Shown: positions 9,220 through 19,832 of the stretch, one piece after another
Position numbering within the stretch: the first letter of the stretch is position 1
Layout: the number at the start of each line of letters is the position of its first letter
Origin: an uncultured Alphaproteobacteria bacterium
GTDB lineage: Bacteria > Pseudomonadota > Alphaproteobacteria > HIMB59 > GCA-002718135
DNA length: 63,851 nucleotides
Assembly: GCA_902574475.1 (NCBI GenBank)
Contig: CACGNZ010000006.1
Span: 1 to 63,851, forward strand
Reading direction: 5' to 3'
The notes under the pieces: generated by a model
What the model saw: the letters and a program-made list of their open reading frames with translations, nothing else
The model's database searches: none
What the model was told of the DNA's origin: nothing
Program-made: the position numbers and the translations under genes

Positions 9220-12200
9220 TTTCAACAAGCAAATCTTTGGTTTCCACATTATCACCAGATGCAACATTAATTGATTTAATTGTTCCACTTTTATCAGCGT
9301 TTATTGTAGTTTCCATTTTCATAGCCTCGATCACTAGCAACTTATCACCCTTAATAACTTTACTACCTGATTGAACGAATATTTTTGCAACCTGACCTGG
9401 TAAAGGTGATCCAACGTGATCCACATTATTATCATCTGCTTTTGCTCTTTGTGTTATATTTTTTGAAAATTCTTTATTTTCTATATCTATTGTTCTTGGT
9501 TGTCCGTTAATTTCAAAAAAAACAGAGCACTTACCATTACTATTAACTTCACTTTTCGCTAAGTATCGTAAAATAAGATTTTTTCCTTTATCAATTTCTA
9601 TTGTGTATTCTTTATCTTGTTGAGGACCATAAAAAAATAATTCTGTTGAAAGAATTGATGTATCGCTAAACTCCTTAAAGTGATCAACATAATCTTTAAA
9701 AACTTTTGGATACATTAAGTACGACGCTAGATGTGTTTGATTAATTTTTATCCCTATTTCATCTTCTAAATTTTTGGCTTCTTTATCTAAATCAATTGAT
9801 TCTAAAATTTCCCCAGGTCTTTTTGTTAAAGGTTTAGTATCACCAAGAACTTTCTTTTGTAGTTCTTTTGGAAAGCCTCCTTGAGGTATACCAATCTCCC
9901 CTTTAAAAAATTCGATGACTGAAGCAGGAAAAGAAATTTCTTTTTTTGGGTCTAACACATCTTCTTTGGATAAATCATTAGCGATCATATAGAGCGCCAT
10001 ATCACCTACGATTTTTGAAGAAGGGGTTACCTTCACAATATCACCAAAAAGTTGGTTTACCTCTGCATATTTATTAGCAACCATTCCCCACTTATCAGTT
10101 GTAATTCCCAATGATCTCGCTTGTTCTTTTAAATTTGTAAACTGACCACCAGGCATTTGGTGAAGATACACATCAGAACTGCCACCTTTGAAATCGGTTT
10201 CAAATGCATGATAATTTTGACGAACTTGTTCCCAATATAAAGATAGTGTTCTTATAGCCTCTTCATCAAGTTTTGGGTCTTGATGATTTTGTTTCATTAT
10301 AGATACGATTGATCCAAGTGCAGGTTGTGATGTTAATCCACTCATCGAGTCAATTGCAAGATCCACGATATCTACCTTTTCTTCTATAGCAGCTAGAACT
10401 GAAGCTGATGAAGTACCAGATGTATCGTGAGTATGAAAATGAATTGGAAGATCAGTTGTTTGTTTGATTTCATTAACTAATTTTTTTATAGCATTAGGTT
10501 TTGCTAATCCCGCCATATCTTTAATAGCGATAATATGTGCTCCTGCTTTCTCTAAATCTTTTACAAGATCAATATAATATTTTAATGTATATTTTTTCTC
10601 ATTTGGATCAGTTACATCATTTGTATAACATATAGTTCCTTCACAAATTTTATTTTGATTGCGGACTTCATCAATTGCAACACGCATATTATCAATTAGA
10701 TTTAATGAGTCAAAAACTCGGAATACATCAATTCCAGCTTCTGCTGATTGTTGAATGAAATGTTTAACAACGTTATCGGGATAATTTTTATATCCAACAG
10801 CATTAGATCCTCTAAAGAGCATTTGTTTAAGAAGGTTAGGCGCCCTTTTGTTTAATCTTGCTAATCTATCCCAAGGATCCTCTTTTAAAAAACGCATCGA
10901 TGTATCGAAGGTTGCACCTCCCCAACATTCTAATGAGAACAAGTTGCTTAGATTTTCACTATAATATTCAGCAATGTTAATAAGATCATCTGTTCTCATT
11001 CTTGTAGCAAGAAGCGATTGGTGTGCATCACGCATCGTTGTGTCAGTAATTAGGGTGTAGGGTGTTTCTTTTATTTTTTTTGCAAATTTTTCTGGACCTA
11101 AAGTTTGTAAATCGTTTACATAATTATTTTTTTCACTTTTAGTGTTTGAAATAGGAATTTGAACTTCTACAGTCGAATTATTACTGACTCTTCCAGATAC
11201 ATCATTGTGTCCATTTACAATTATATTTCCAAGATAAGATACGATTTTTGATGCTCGATCTTTTTGAGGATTATAAGCATAGAGCTCTTTTTTAGTATCC
11301 ACAAAATTGGTATTGTAATTTCCTTCAAGGAAATCTTTATTGTTTATAAGAGACTCAAGAAATACTAAATTTGTTTTAACACCTCTAATTCTAAATTCTC
11401 GTAAAGCCCTATCCATTCTTTTAATACAGTCGTCTTGATGCTTTGCCCAAGTTGTTACTTTTACAAGTAAAGAATCATAATACGGTGTAATGATCGAACC
11501 CGAAGAAGCATTTGCTGCATCTAGTCTCACTCCAAAACCAGCGGCTGATCGGTAAGTCATTATCTTCCCATAATCTGGCATAAAATTATTAAGCGGATCT
11601 TCGGTAGTAACTCTACATTGAATAGCAAATCCATTTAGATGAATGTCTTCTTGTTTAGGAAGAGCTGGATGATTGCCAATTTTTTCACCTTCTGCAATTT
11701 TAATTTGAGCTTTTACGATATCAATACCAGTTACTTCTTCTGTTACTGTATGTTCAACTTGAATTCTTGGGTTAACTTCAATGAAATAAAATTCACCAGA
11801 TTTTTTATCAAACAAAAATTCAACAGTTCCTGCACCAAAGTATTTAACTTGTTTTGCAATTTTAATAGCAGCGTTACAAATTTCTTCTCGAGTTTTATTT
11901 TCAAGAAAATGTGCAGGTGCTCTTTCAATAATCTTTTGATGCCTTCTTTGAAGAGAACAATCTCTTTCAAAAAGATGTATGATATTTCCGTGTTTGTCAC
12001 CTAAAATTTGAACTTCAATGTGCGCAGCATCTTCTAAAAATTTTTCTATAAATACTTCATCTTTTCCGAAAGCTTTAAGTGACTCACTTTGAGCAGTTGT
12101 AATTTGATCTATTAATTCATTGCTTGATCTAACAACACGCATTCCTCGACCACCACCACCCCAACTAGCTTTAACAATTACTGGGTAACCAATTTTCTCA

Positions 12201-12655
12201 ACTTCTTTTTCAACACTTTTTAAATTTTCTTTTGTTACAAGAACAGACGGAACGGTGCCTACCTTTGCTTCTTCCGCAACTTTTTTAGCTTCAGTTTTAT
12301 TTCCAAATCTTTTTAGTATTTCTTTACTAGGTCCAATAAATGTTATGTCATTTATTTCACACTGCTGAGCCAGTTCAGGACTCTCAGATAAAAATCCATA
12401 ACCTGGATGGATAGCATCAACCTTTGCATCTTTAGCAATTTTAATAATCGAGTCTATGTCCAAATATGCTTGAATTGGACCTTTGCCTTCACCAACTAAA
12501 TAACTTTCATCCGTTTTAAATCGATGAATAGCAAAACGATCTTCTTTAGAATAAATAGCAGCTGTTTTAATACCAGACTCTTCAGCAGCTCTAAAAATTC
12601 GAATAGCAATTTCACTTCTGTTTGCTGCTAAAATTTTACCAATCTTTTTCATCAA
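9212..12655 (-). CDS. pyc: Pyruvate carboxylase (biotin-dependent)
   Basis: Makes oxaloacetate from pyruvate, bicarbonate and ATP (anaplerosis). At 1147 residues it has the full single-chain layout: biotin carboxylase domain (about 1-455, with ATP-grasp glycine loop WGGGGRGM and IEVNPRIQVEHTVTE), carboxyltransferase domain (about 530-800, TTMRDAHQSLLATRMRT and the metal-binding HFHTHDTSG), the PC-specific allosteric region, and a C-terminal biotinyl domain with the biotin-accepting lysine in EAMKMET. Either of two adjacent ATGs could start it. It is monocistronic, with about 200 bp of leader region upstream in which no riboswitch could be recognised. Confidence 0.97.
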   Translation of the reverse strand: MMKKIGKILAANRSEIAIRIFRAAEESGIKTAAIYSKEDRFAIHRFKTDESYLVGEGKGPIQAYLDIDSIIKIAKDAKVDAIHPGYGFLSESPELAQQCEINDITFIGPSKEILKRFGNKTEAKKVAEEAKVGTVPSVLVTKENLKSVEKEVEKIGYPVIVKASWGGGGRGMRVVRSSNELIDQITTAQSESLKAFGKDEVFIEKFLEDAAHIEVQILGDKHGNIIHLFERDCSLQRRHQKIIERAPAHFLENKTREEICNAAIKIAKQVKYFGAGTVEFLFDKKSGEFYFIEVNPRIQVEHTVTEEVTGIDIVKAQIKIAEGEKIGNHPALPKQEDIHLNGFAIQCRVTTEDPLNNFMPDYGKIMTYRSAAGFGVRLDAANASSGSIITPYYDSLLVKVTTWAKHQDDCIKRMDRALREFRIRGVKTNLVFLESLINNKDFLEGNYNTNFVDTKKELYAYNPQKDRASKIVSYLGNIIVNGHNDVSGRVSNNSTVEVQIPISNTKSEKNNYVNDLQTLGPEKFAKKIKETPYTLITDTTMRDAHQSLLATRMRTDDLINIAEYYSENLSNLFSLECWGGATFDTSMRFLKEDPWDRLARLNKRAPNLLKQMLFRGSNAVGYKNYPDNVVKHFIQQSAEAGIDVFRVFDSLNLIDNMRVAIDEVRNQNKICEGTICYTNDVTDPNEKKYTLKYYIDLVKDLEKAGAHIIAIKDMAGLAKPNAIKKLVNEIKQTTDLPIHFHTHDTSGTSSASVLAAIEEKVDIVDLAIDSMSGLTSQPALGSIVSIMKQNHQDPKLDEEAIRTLSLYWEQVRQNYHAFETDFKGGSSDVYLHQMPGGQFTNLKEQARSLGITTDKWGMVANKYAEVNQLFGDIVKVTPSSKIVGDMALYMIANDLSKEDVLDPKKEISFPASVIEFFKGEIGIPQGGFPKELQKKVLGDTKPLTKRPGEILESIDLDKEAKNLEDEIGIKINQTHLASYLMYPKVFKDYVDHFKEFSDTSILSTELFFYGPQQDKEYTIEIDKGKNLILRYLAKSEVNSNGKCSVFFEINGQPRTIDIENKEFSKNITQRAKADDNNVDHVGSPLPGQVAKIFVQSGSKVIKGDKLLVIEAMKMETTINADKSGTIKSINVASGDNVETKDLLVEIS

Positions 12656-12864
12656 GCCACCATTAAATAAGGATTATTACTTAATATTTTTTCGGGGATG
12701 CATCTATATGTTCCTTACTAAATTAGCAAGAGATCAAAGGAAATTAGCCATTTTTTAGGATTTGGAAGCAATTATAAATTGATAATAAACTGCAAATTAT
12801 CGATTTAACATCTGTGTACATATGTCCCTTTATCAGAAAGGTTATTTTATATTAATGCTATATT

Positions 12865-13311
12865 ATGAATTCATTAAATGAAAATATAATACCTTATCAA
12901 AGCTGTTCTAAATCAGTCTTCTTAATTTTAGGAATTATATTTATTAGCTGGATTTCATTGTTCTCTATTTTTCTAATTATACAAGGTGCTTGGCCTGTAT
13001 CTATATTTCTTGGACTTGAATACTTGGTTATTTTTTATTTAATCCGTTTATATTTCAAAGAGAAAAATATTAAGGATGAAATTAATATTGATAAAAAAGA
13101 GATATCTATAAAGAAATATAAAGGTGATAAACTTTTACATTCATCTAAATTCAGCACTTATTGGTCTAAAGTTTTTTTTACAAAATTTAAAAACACTTCA
13201 AAGTTATCAATAAGAGAATCAGATAAAGAAACTGAAGTTGCAACTTTCTTGCATGCTGATTTAAAAGAAAATTTGTATTTAAGAATTAAAAGACAATTAA
13301 GCTATTATTAA
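12865..13311 (+). CDS. DUF2244 membrane protein
   Basis: 148 residues with two transmembrane segments near the N-terminus (about 17-40 and 43-63), separated by the short GAWPVSIFLGLEY motif typical of DUF2244, then a cytoplasmic beta-rich tail. This family is common in Alphaproteobacteria, often near respiratory genes, but has no established function. Its last bases overlap convergent dapB by 4 bp. Confidence 0.8.
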   Translation: MNSLNENIIPYQSCSKSVFLILGIIFISWISLFSIFLIIQGAWPVSIFLGLEYLVIFYLIRLYFKEKNIKDEINIDKKEISIKKYKGDKLLHSSKFSTYWSKVFFTKFKNTSKLSIRESDKETEVATFLHADLKENLYLRIKRQLSYY

Positions 13312-14111
13312 AATAACAAATCATTCATATTGAAAAGACCTGTTTTCTTTTTAGAAATAAAGATAGCTGCTTCGATGGCGCCATCTACAAAAATTGATCG
13401 ATTATTAGCTTTATGAACTAGATCAACTCTATCATTGGTACCAATAAAACTTACTGTATGCTCACCTGCAATTTCACCACCTCTTGTAACAGAAAAGCCA
13501 ATGTCACCTTTTTTTCTAGATGATAGTTTTTTTGTACGATCTAAAACTTTTGATTTATTTAATTTAGTTTTTCTTCCCTCAGCTGCATATTCTCCCAGAG
13601 ATAATGCCGTTCCGGAAGGAGCATCTTTTTTATGTTTATGATGAGTCTCAGCAATTTCAATATCATAATCAGTATCTTTTAAAGCTGATGCTGTTTGTTT
13701 TACTAAGTTAAATAGTAAGTTAACGCCCAAACTCATGTTAGAAGACATGAGTATAGGTATTCTTTTAGAATAACTTTTTACTTTCTTTTTTTGTTCATCT
13801 GTCATTCCAGTTGTACCAATAACAACTGCTGTTTTGTTTGCAGAAGCAATTTTTAAATTATCTAATGAAGACTCTGGTGTTGTAAAATCAATTATAACAT
13901 TTGAATCTTTGATTAACTGAGCAGCATTAGCTGTAACTAATTTTGCAGAGTGTATACTTGAAACTTTGTTTAACGGTTTGTTTATATCTTTATGTTTTTT
14001 GTGTTCAAAACCACCGACAAATTCTAAATTTTTATTTTGTAAAATTTGTTTCGATATTTCCTGACCCATTCGGCCAAGACAACCTGCAACTGCTATTTTA
14101 ATTTTTGCCAT
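13308..14111 (-). CDS. dapB: 4-hydroxy-tetrahydrodipicolinate reductase
   Basis: NAD(P)H-dependent reductase of the diaminopimelate/lysine pathway. It is 267 residues, the usual length. The nucleotide-binding motif GCLGRMGQEI is at the N-terminus. IAETHHKHKKDAPSGTAL is the catalytic signature, with the paired histidines, the lysine and the substrate-binding SGTA. FIGTNDRVDLVHKANNR near the C-terminus is also family-typical. It follows dnaJ in the same direction, a common alphaproteobacterial order (dnaK-dnaJ-dapB). Confidence 0.97.
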   Translation of the reverse strand: MAKIKIAVAGCLGRMGQEISKQILQNKNLEFVGGFEHKKHKDINKPLNKVSSIHSAKLVTANAAQLIKDSNVIIDFTTPESSLDNLKIASANKTAVVIGTTGMTDEQKKKVKSYSKRIPILMSSNMSLGVNLLFNLVKQTASALKDTDYDIEIAETHHKHKKDAPSGTALSLGEYAAEGRKTKLNKSKVLDRTKKLSSRKKGDIGFSVTRGGEIAGEHTVSFIGTNDRVDLVHKANNRSIFVDGAIEAAIFISKKKTGLFNMNDLLF

Positions 14112-14152
14112 AAAAACTTCTTATACTTTGGTGATTGTAAGTTGAAAAGAAA

Positions 14153-15286
14153 TTAAGTTAAATCTTCCCAGACTTCTTTTAATTTTGAGAAAAAACCTTG
14201 TGATTTTGGGCTATGTTTTTTTGATGTCCCACCTTCATTTTCAAACTCTCTCAAAATATCTTTTTGTTTGCTATTTAGGTTGACTGGTATTTCAACGTTT
14301 GCTTGCACATACATATCACCCCTTCTACTTTGTCGAAGTATACTCATTCCTTTGCCGCGTAGCCTAAATTGAGTCTCGGATTGGGTTCCCGCTGGAATAT
14401 TAAGTCTGGCTTTTTTTCCTTCTATGGTTGGCACTTCTATTTCGCCACCTAAAATAGCAGTAGTAATTGAAATTGGTATTTCGCAAAATAAATTTTCTTC
14501 TTCTCTTTCAAAGAGTTTGTCCTTTTGAACCTCAACAAAAATATACAGATCTCCATTTCCTGCACCTCTTTCACCAGGCTCTCCTTCACCAGCTATTCGA
14601 ATTCTTGTACCTGTATCAACACCGGCAGGAATAGTAACTGAAATTGTTTTTTGTTTTTTAATATTTCCAGTTCCAGAACATTTAAGACATGGGTTTTTTA
14701 TGCTTGAACCTTCTCCACCACATGTAGGGCATGGTCTTTCAATAGAAAAAAAACCTTGTTGTGATCGAACTTTTCCTGCACCACCACAAGTAGAACAGGT
14801 GCTTGGTCCAGATTTATCTGCACTTCCAGTTGCTGCACATGCATCACAACCAACATAGGTTGGAATTCTTATTTGTGGTTTCTTTCCGGTGAAAGCTTCG
14901 AATAGTGAAACGGACATATTATAACGAAGATCACTTCCTCTTTGAGGTCCTCGTCTTCTTGATGATTGTCCTCCAAAACCCCCACCAAAGAACTCTTCAA
15001 AGATATCAGAAAAGCCCCCTGCAAAATCTCCAAAGCCTTGAGCTCCACCCATTCCACCTTGTTTGAAAGCGTCATGTCCATATTGATCATAAGCTGATCT
15101 TTTTTCTGAATCTTTTAGAACTTCGTAAGCAGCAGCTGCTTCTTTGAATTTTCTTTCAGCTGTTTTGTCATCCTTGTTACGATCAGGATGATATTTCATG
15201 GCCTGTTTTCTATAAGCTTTTTTTATTTCATCTTCACTGGCATTTCGTTGAACACCTAGTATCTCATAGAAATCTTTATCAGCCAC
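14153..15286 (-). CDS. dnaJ: Chaperone DnaJ
   Basis: Co-chaperone that stimulates DnaK ATPase and delivers unfolded clients. 377 residues of class-A layout: J domain (1-70) with the HPD tripeptide in MKYHPDRNK; Gly/Phe-rich linker (about 75-110, [16 protein letters not shown]); zinc-binding region with four CxxC repeats (CDAC, CSTC, CPTC, CLKC, about 145-205); and C-terminal substrate domain. It has a very strong ribosome-binding site (AAGGAGGAG) and starts 28 bp after dnaK in the same operon. Confidence 0.98.
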   Translation of the reverse strand: MADKDFYEILGVQRNASEDEIKKAYRKQAMKYHPDRNKDDKTAERKFKEAAAAYEVLKDSEKRSAYDQYGHDAFKQGGMGGAQGFGDFAGGFSDIFEEFFGGGFGGQSSRRRGPQRGSDLRYNMSVSLFEAFTGKKPQIRIPTYVGCDACAATGSADKSGPSTCSTCGGAGKVRSQQGFFSIERPCPTCGGEGSSIKNPCLKCSGTGNIKKQKTISVTIPAGVDTGTRIRIAGEGEPGERGAGNGDLYIFVEVQKDKLFEREEENLFCEIPISITTAILGGEIEVPTIEGKKARLNIPAGTQSETQFRLRGKGMSILRQSRRGDMYVQANVEIPVNLNSKQKDILREFENEGGTSKKHSPKSQGFFSKLKEVWEDLT

Positions 15287-15314
15287 ATCTCCTCCTTATA
15301 AAAATTATGGAGCG

Positions 15315-17237
15315 TTAATCTTTTTTATCTTCGTCTACTTCTTCAAATTCAGCATCTACAACCTTTTCATCTTTTGAATTATCTGCTGAAGGTTCAGCAC
15401 CAGATGGATCAGGTTGTGGTCCAGCACTTTGTGGGTTTTGTTTATAAATTGCTTCACCCATTTTAAGAGATGATTGAACCAGTGCTTCAGTTTTAGATTT
15501 TATAGCTTCTAAATCCTCACCGTCTTTTACTTTCTTAAGCTCTTCAATGTCCTCTGTGATTTTATTTTTATCAGCTTCAGGAATTTTGTCTCCGTGCTCT
15601 TTTAAGTTCTTTTCAGTTTCATTAATTAAACTATCAGCATGGTTTCTAGTATCAACAGCTTCTCTTTTCTTTTTATCAGCCTCAGCATTTTCTTCTGCCT
15701 CTTTAACCATTTTTTCAATCTCTTCATCTGATAATCCGCCAGAAGCCTGGATTTTAATTTGTTGTTCTTTTCCTGTTGATTTGTCTTTAGCTGAAACATT
15801 TACAATACCGTTCGCATCAATATCAAAAGTTACTTCAATTTGAGGCATTCCTCTTGCGGCAGGTGGAATACCCACTAAATCAAACTGACCTAGTAATTTG
15901 TTATCAGCAGCCATTTCTCTTTCACCTTGAAATACTCTAATTGTTACTGCACTCTGATTATCTTCAGCTGTAGAAAATACCTGGCTCTTCTTTGTTGGGA
16001 TAGTTGTGTTTTTATCAATCAGTTTTGTAAATACACCGCCAAGTGTTTCAATGCCTAGTGATAAAGGTGTAACATCAAGTAATAATACATCTTTGACATC
16101 ACCTTGTAATACGCCTGCTTGAATAGCAGCACCAGATGCAACAACCTCATCGGGGTTAACACCTTTATTAGGCTCTTTACCAAAGAAGTTTTTTACTATC
16201 TCCGTTACTTTAGGCATTCTTGTCATACCACCAACTAAAATAACATCATCAATTTCAGCAGCTTGTAAACCGGCATCTTTGAGTGCCATTTCGCAAGGTT
16301 TTAAACTTTGGTTTAAAAGTTCACCTACGATAGCTTCAAGTTTTGCTCTCGATAATTTAATCGTTAAATGTTTAGGGCCAGATTGATCAGCAGTAATGAA
16401 TGGCAAGTTAACTTCTGTTTCAGTTGAACTTGATAATTCAATTTTTGCTTTCTCAGCAGCCTCTTTCAAACGCTGTAGTGCAAGTTTATCTGAGCGTAAA
16501 TCAATACCATTATCTTTTTTGAATTCGTCAGCAAGATAATCAATAATTTTAAGATCAAAATCTTCACCGCCAAGGTGCGTATCACCATTAGTTGATTTAA
16601 CCTCAAAAACACCATCGCCTATTTCTAAGATAGAAATATCAAATGTACCCCCACCTAGATCGTAAACAGCAACAGTACCAGTTTTCTTTTTATCTAAACC
16701 ATATGCTAGCGCTGCAGCTGTAGGCTCGTTAATAATTCTTAAGACTTCTAGTCCAGCTATTTTTCCAGCATCTTTTGTTGCTTGTCTTTGAGCGTCATTA
16801 AAATACGCAGGAACCGTTATGACTGCCTGTGTAACAGTGTCTCCTAAATAAGACTCTGCAGTCTCTTTCATTTTTTGTAAAATAAATGCACTTATTTGAC
16901 TAGGGCTATATTTATCTCCACGTGCTTCTACCCAAGCATCACCGTTATCACCTTTAACTATTTTATAAGGCACTAATCCGCTGTCAGACTTAACAGCTTC
17001 ATCCTCAAATGTTCTTCCAATTAATCTTTTTATGGCAAATAAAGTATTTTCAGAATTTGTTACTGCTTGTCTTTTAGCTGATTGTCCAACAAGTTTTTCT
17101 TTTGTGTCACTGAACGCTACCATTGACGGTGTTGTTCTTCCGCCTTCAGAGTTTTCAATTACTTTTGCTTCCTTACCGTCCATTACTGCAACGCAGGAGT
17201 TTGTAGTACCTAAATCAATACCAATTACTTTTGCCAT
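15315..17237 (-). CDS. dnaK: Chaperone DnaK (Hsp70)
   Basis: ATP-dependent Hsp70 chaperone, 640 residues. The ATPase domain starts with [17 protein letters not shown] and contains [21 protein letters not shown] and [14 protein letters not shown]; the interdomain linker is [13 protein letters not shown]; and the acidic C-terminal tail ends in [13 protein letters not shown], near the usual EEVDDKK-type end. RBS AGAGGA precedes the ATG. It sits behind its own sigma-32-like promoter in the grpE-dnaK gap, so dnaK-dnaJ can be transcribed apart from hrcA-grpE. Confidence 0.99.
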   Translation of the reverse strand: MAKVIGIDLGTTNSCVAVMDGKEAKVIENSEGGRTTPSMVAFSDTKEKLVGQSAKRQAVTNSENTLFAIKRLIGRTFEDEAVKSDSGLVPYKIVKGDNGDAWVEARGDKYSPSQISAFILQKMKETAESYLGDTVTQAVITVPAYFNDAQRQATKDAGKIAGLEVLRIINEPTAAALAYGLDKKKTGTVAVYDLGGGTFDISILEIGDGVFEVKSTNGDTHLGGEDFDLKIIDYLADEFKKDNGIDLRSDKLALQRLKEAAEKAKIELSSSTETEVNLPFITADQSGPKHLTIKLSRAKLEAIVGELLNQSLKPCEMALKDAGLQAAEIDDVILVGGMTRMPKVTEIVKNFFGKEPNKGVNPDEVVASGAAIQAGVLQGDVKDVLLLDVTPLSLGIETLGGVFTKLIDKNTTIPTKKSQVFSTAEDNQSAVTIRVFQGEREMAADNKLLGQFDLVGIPPAARGMPQIEVTFDIDANGIVNVSAKDKSTGKEQQIKIQASGGLSDEEIEKMVKEAEENAEADKKKREAVDTRNHADSLINETEKNLKEHGDKIPEADKNKITEDIEELKKVKDGEDLEAIKSKTEALVQSSLKMGEAIYKQNPQSAGPQPDPSGAEPSADNSKDEKVVDAEFEEVDEDKKD

Positions 17238-17288
17238 ATTTTTATCCTCTTTACTTAATTATTTACCAATCAACATTGGCTACATTAG

Positions 17289-17316
17289 ATATGGGAAAAA
17301 AGTTTTAAAATACAAG
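17289..17316 (-). promoter_or_regulatory. Sigma-32 (RpoH) type promoter of dnaK
   Basis: On the minus strand, CTTGTA (plus 17311-17316) is followed after 15 nt by CCCATAT (plus 17289-17295). This matches the RpoH pattern CTTG...CCCATNT with normal spacing. It lies about 50-80 bp before the dnaK start. The same pattern with the same 15-nt spacer occurs before hslV in this window. Confidence 0.75.
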
Positions 17317-17361
17317 GATGTTCGCTGTTTATATTAAAAAAAGCAGGTAATTTAAGGCTTT

Positions 17362-18027
17362 TTATGACTTTTCTTCACTCTCATTTTCAGGATTATCTTC
17401 TTCTTTTTCTTCATTAAGCCCTTTTGTTTGAGCGACTGTTTTTTTAGAGACCCCAACCATTGCTGCTCTGAGTAATCGGTCATGCATTGTATAGCCAGAT
17501 TGGACTTCCTGCACTACTGTTCCTTCCTCTACATCATTATTTTCAACTTCCATCATGGCCTGATGAAAATTATGATCAAATTTTTGATTTAAAGTCTCAA
17601 TTTTTTTGACCCCATGTTTTTCAAGAGTACTTTTGTATTCTTTGAGCACCATTTTTAAACCATCGATAAGATTTTTTATACTTTCTGAATGCTTTTCATC
17701 CTCTGGCAAAGCATCTAGTGCTCTTTCTAAGTTATCTCCTGGTGATAAGATATCTCTTGCTAAATTTATGCTACCAAATTTTATAGTTTCAATTTTTTCT
17801 CGTTCAAATCTTTTTCTAAGATTTTCCATTTCAGCCAGTAGTCTAATTTTTTCTTCTTTTAGTGTTTCAATTTCTTTTTCTAAGCTATCTTCTTCTGTGT
17901 TTTCATTTTCATCTATTTCTTCTGTGTCTGTATTTTCTTGACTATCATTATTATCTCCTTCGATTTCAATATTCTCAGAGTCTTTAATCTCTTCTTGTTG
18001 GCTGTCTTTTTCTTTTTTCTCAACCAT
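17362..18027 (-). CDS. grpE: Nucleotide exchange factor GrpE
   Basis: Exchanges ADP for ATP on DnaK. It is 221 residues. The first ~50 residues are strongly acidic and low-complexity, followed by the long dimerising helix (LEKEIETLKEEKIRLLAEMENLRKRFERE) and the four-helix/beta-wing region with VKKIETLNQKFDHNFHQAMMEV and VVQEVQSGYTMHDRLLRAAMVGVSKK, the family signature. It overlaps hrcA by one base, so it is translationally coupled to the repressor gene. Confidence 0.97.
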   Translation of the reverse strand: MVEKKEKDSQQEEIKDSENIEIEGDNNDSQENTDTEEIDENENTEEDSLEKEIETLKEEKIRLLAEMENLRKRFEREKIETIKFGSINLARDILSPGDNLERALDALPEDEKHSESIKNLIDGLKMVLKEYKSTLEKHGVKKIETLNQKFDHNFHQAMMEVENNDVEEGTVVQEVQSGYTMHDRLLRAAMVGVSKKTVAQTKGLNEEKEEDNPENESEEKS

Positions 18028-19073
18028 TAATCAATCACCTTTCCAATAATTTTAGATGTATAATCAACAAGTGGAACAATTTTAGAGTAATTTAATCTGG
18101 TTGGACCAACCACTCCAATAGCTCCTATAATTTCTTGATCATTATTTTTATATGGGGCCATTACCATAGAAAGACCAGAGTGTTTAAACAAAAAATTTTT
18201 AGATCCAATAAAAATCTGAACCCCTTTCGCTTTTCCTGCAGTTTCTAATATATCTACAAAACTAGATTTTTTCTCAATTTCATCAAAAAGATTTCTGATT
18301 TGATCTAAATCTTTCGAAACAATTTCATCTTTTAATAAATTTGATTGACCATGTAGAAAAATATAAGGATTTTTACTATTAGGCTGAGTTTCAATAATAC
18401 CTTGTTGAATTAATTTTGAAGAAATTAATTCTAGCTCATTTTGTGAATTTTTTATTTCTGTTTGTATTAATCTTTTAATTTGAGAAATGTTTTTATTAGT
18501 AAACTTTGATGTAAGGTAGTTTGAAGCTTGTATTAATAATGAGCTATTATATTTTCCATTATCTTCAATGATGCGGTTTTCTACTTCTCCATTCTCATAA
18601 GCGAGAATAAGCATTAATTGAGTACTATTAAGCCTTATGAATTCAACATGTTTTAAGTTTTTTTGAAATTTTGGCGCAATAACTATTCCTGCATAACTTG
18701 ATAATCCTGAAATAGCCTTAGAAGCAACATCAAGTACCTCTTCATAGGATTTGCCTTTTGTTAAGCACTGTTGTTTAATATTTTCTTTATCTATTTTTGA
18801 GATTCTTCCAAATTCTAATAGTCCATCAACAAAAAATCTCATCCCTTTTTCGGTAGGCATTCTACCAGCTGATCTATGTGGAGCATACAGAAGCCCTTCT
18901 TTTTGTAAATTTGATAAAATAGATCTAATTGATGCGGAGGAAAGATTTAAGCCCCCCATCTTCATAATTGTTTCTGATCCTGATGGAGACCCAGTTTTAA
19001 GATATGACTCGACTAATTTTTTGAAAATTAATTTCGATCTATCATTAATTTTTGCATATACGTTATCAGACAT
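18027..19073 (-). CDS. hrcA: Heat-inducible transcription repressor HrcA
   Basis: Repressor that binds CIRCE operators and needs GroEL to fold. 348 residues. An N-terminal winged helix (about 1-75) contains LVESYLKTGSPSGSETI and LSSASIRSILSNLQKEGLLYAPHRSAGRMPTEKGMRFFVDGLL, which is highly characteristic; the C-terminal GAF-like dimer domain ends with GAIGVVGPTRLNYSKIVPLVDYTSKIIG. It is the first gene of hrcA-grpE and divergent from rph. No CIRCE element (TTAGCACTC-N9-GAGTGCTAA) was found in front of hrcA or dnaK; its targets are probably elsewhere, for example groESL. Confidence 0.95.
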   Translation of the reverse strand: MSDNVYAKINDRSKLIFKKLVESYLKTGSPSGSETIMKMGGLNLSSASIRSILSNLQKEGLLYAPHRSAGRMPTEKGMRFFVDGLLEFGRISKIDKENIKQQCLTKGKSYEEVLDVASKAISGLSSYAGIVIAPKFQKNLKHVEFIRLNSTQLMLILAYENGEVENRIIEDNGKYNSSLLIQASNYLTSKFTNKNISQIKRLIQTEIKNSQNELELISSKLIQQGIIETQPNSKNPYIFLHGQSNLLKDEIVSKDLDQIRNLFDEIEKKSSFVDILETAGKAKGVQIFIGSKNFLFKHSGLSMVMAPYKNNDQEIIGAIGVVGPTRLNYSKIVPLVDYTSKIIGKVID

Positions 19074-19120
19074 AAGAAATTTATTTAAAAATAATATTTA
19101 TCTACTATTATTAAATTTAT

Positions 19121-19831
19121 ATGAGAAAAGATAGATCCTTCAATCAAATGCGTGAAATTTCATTTGAAAAAAACGTAAATATTCATGCAGATGGTTCTTG
19201 TTTAGTAAAATTTGGAAATACACATGTGTTGTGTCTTGCAACAATTGATGAAAAAGTTCCACGCTGGCTAAAAAATACTGGTAAAGGCTGGGTAACAGCA
19301 GAATATGGAATGCTGCCTAGATCGACAAATACTAGAATGGATAGAGAAGCAGCAAAAGGGAAACAATCAGGCAGAACTCAAGAGATACAAAGATTAATTG
19401 GACGAAGTTTAAGGTCGATAGTAGATCTTTCAAGTCTTGGGGAACGTCAAATAAAAATAGACTGTGATGTGATCCAAGCTGATGGCGGAACAAGGACCGC
19501 TTCTATAAGCGGAGGTTTTATATCTTTGTATTTAGCAATAGAGAAATTAAAAAATAATTACAATCTTCAAAAACCAATTATTAAAAATTTTATAGGAGCT
19601 GTATCAGCAGGAATAGTTGATAATAAGGCAATGTTAGACCTAAATTATAATGAAGATTCAAAAGCTCAAGTAGACGCAAATTTTGTAATTTGTGATTCAG
19701 ATGAAATATCTGAGATTCAAGTTACAGGTGAAGAATTTTTTTTCAATGATAATCAATTTGCAGAAATGTTTTCACTAGCTAAAATTGGAGTTAAAGAAAT
19801 AATTTCCAAACAAAAAGAGGCATTGAAATAA
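19121..19831 (+). CDS. rph: Ribonuclease PH
   Basis: Phosphorolytic 3'-5' exoribonuclease that trims tRNA 3' ends. 236 residues, normal length. Diagnostic stretches are GKGWVTAEYGMLPRSTNTR, the phosphate-binding RTQEIQRLIGRSLRS, and the acidic catalytic region DCDVIQADGGTRTASISGG. Divergent from hrcA with a 47-bp gap, an order (hrcA|rph-rdgB) widespread in Alphaproteobacteria. Confidence 0.98.
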   Translation: MRKDRSFNQMREISFEKNVNIHADGSCLVKFGNTHVLCLATIDEKVPRWLKNTGKGWVTAEYGMLPRSTNTRMDREAAKGKQSGRTQEIQRLIGRSLRSIVDLSSLGERQIKIDCDVIQADGGTRTASISGGFISLYLAIEKLKNNYNLQKPIIKNFIGAVSAGIVDNKAMLDLNYNEDSKAQVDANFVICDSDEISEIQVTGEEFFFNDNQFAEMFSLAKIGVKEIISKQKEALK

Positions 19832-19832
19832 A

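Noticed and set aside
12656-12864. Riboswitch or small RNA upstream of pyc
   Set aside because: The 209-bp gap is AT-rich and shows no recognisable riboswitch core or terminator-antiterminator pair; nothing could be supported.
15547-15843. Long opposite-strand open frames within dnaK, grpE, leuS and ftsK
   Set aside because: They are antisense to highly conserved coding regions, have Ser/Leu/Phe-rich compositions typical of shadow frames, and show no recognisable domain.
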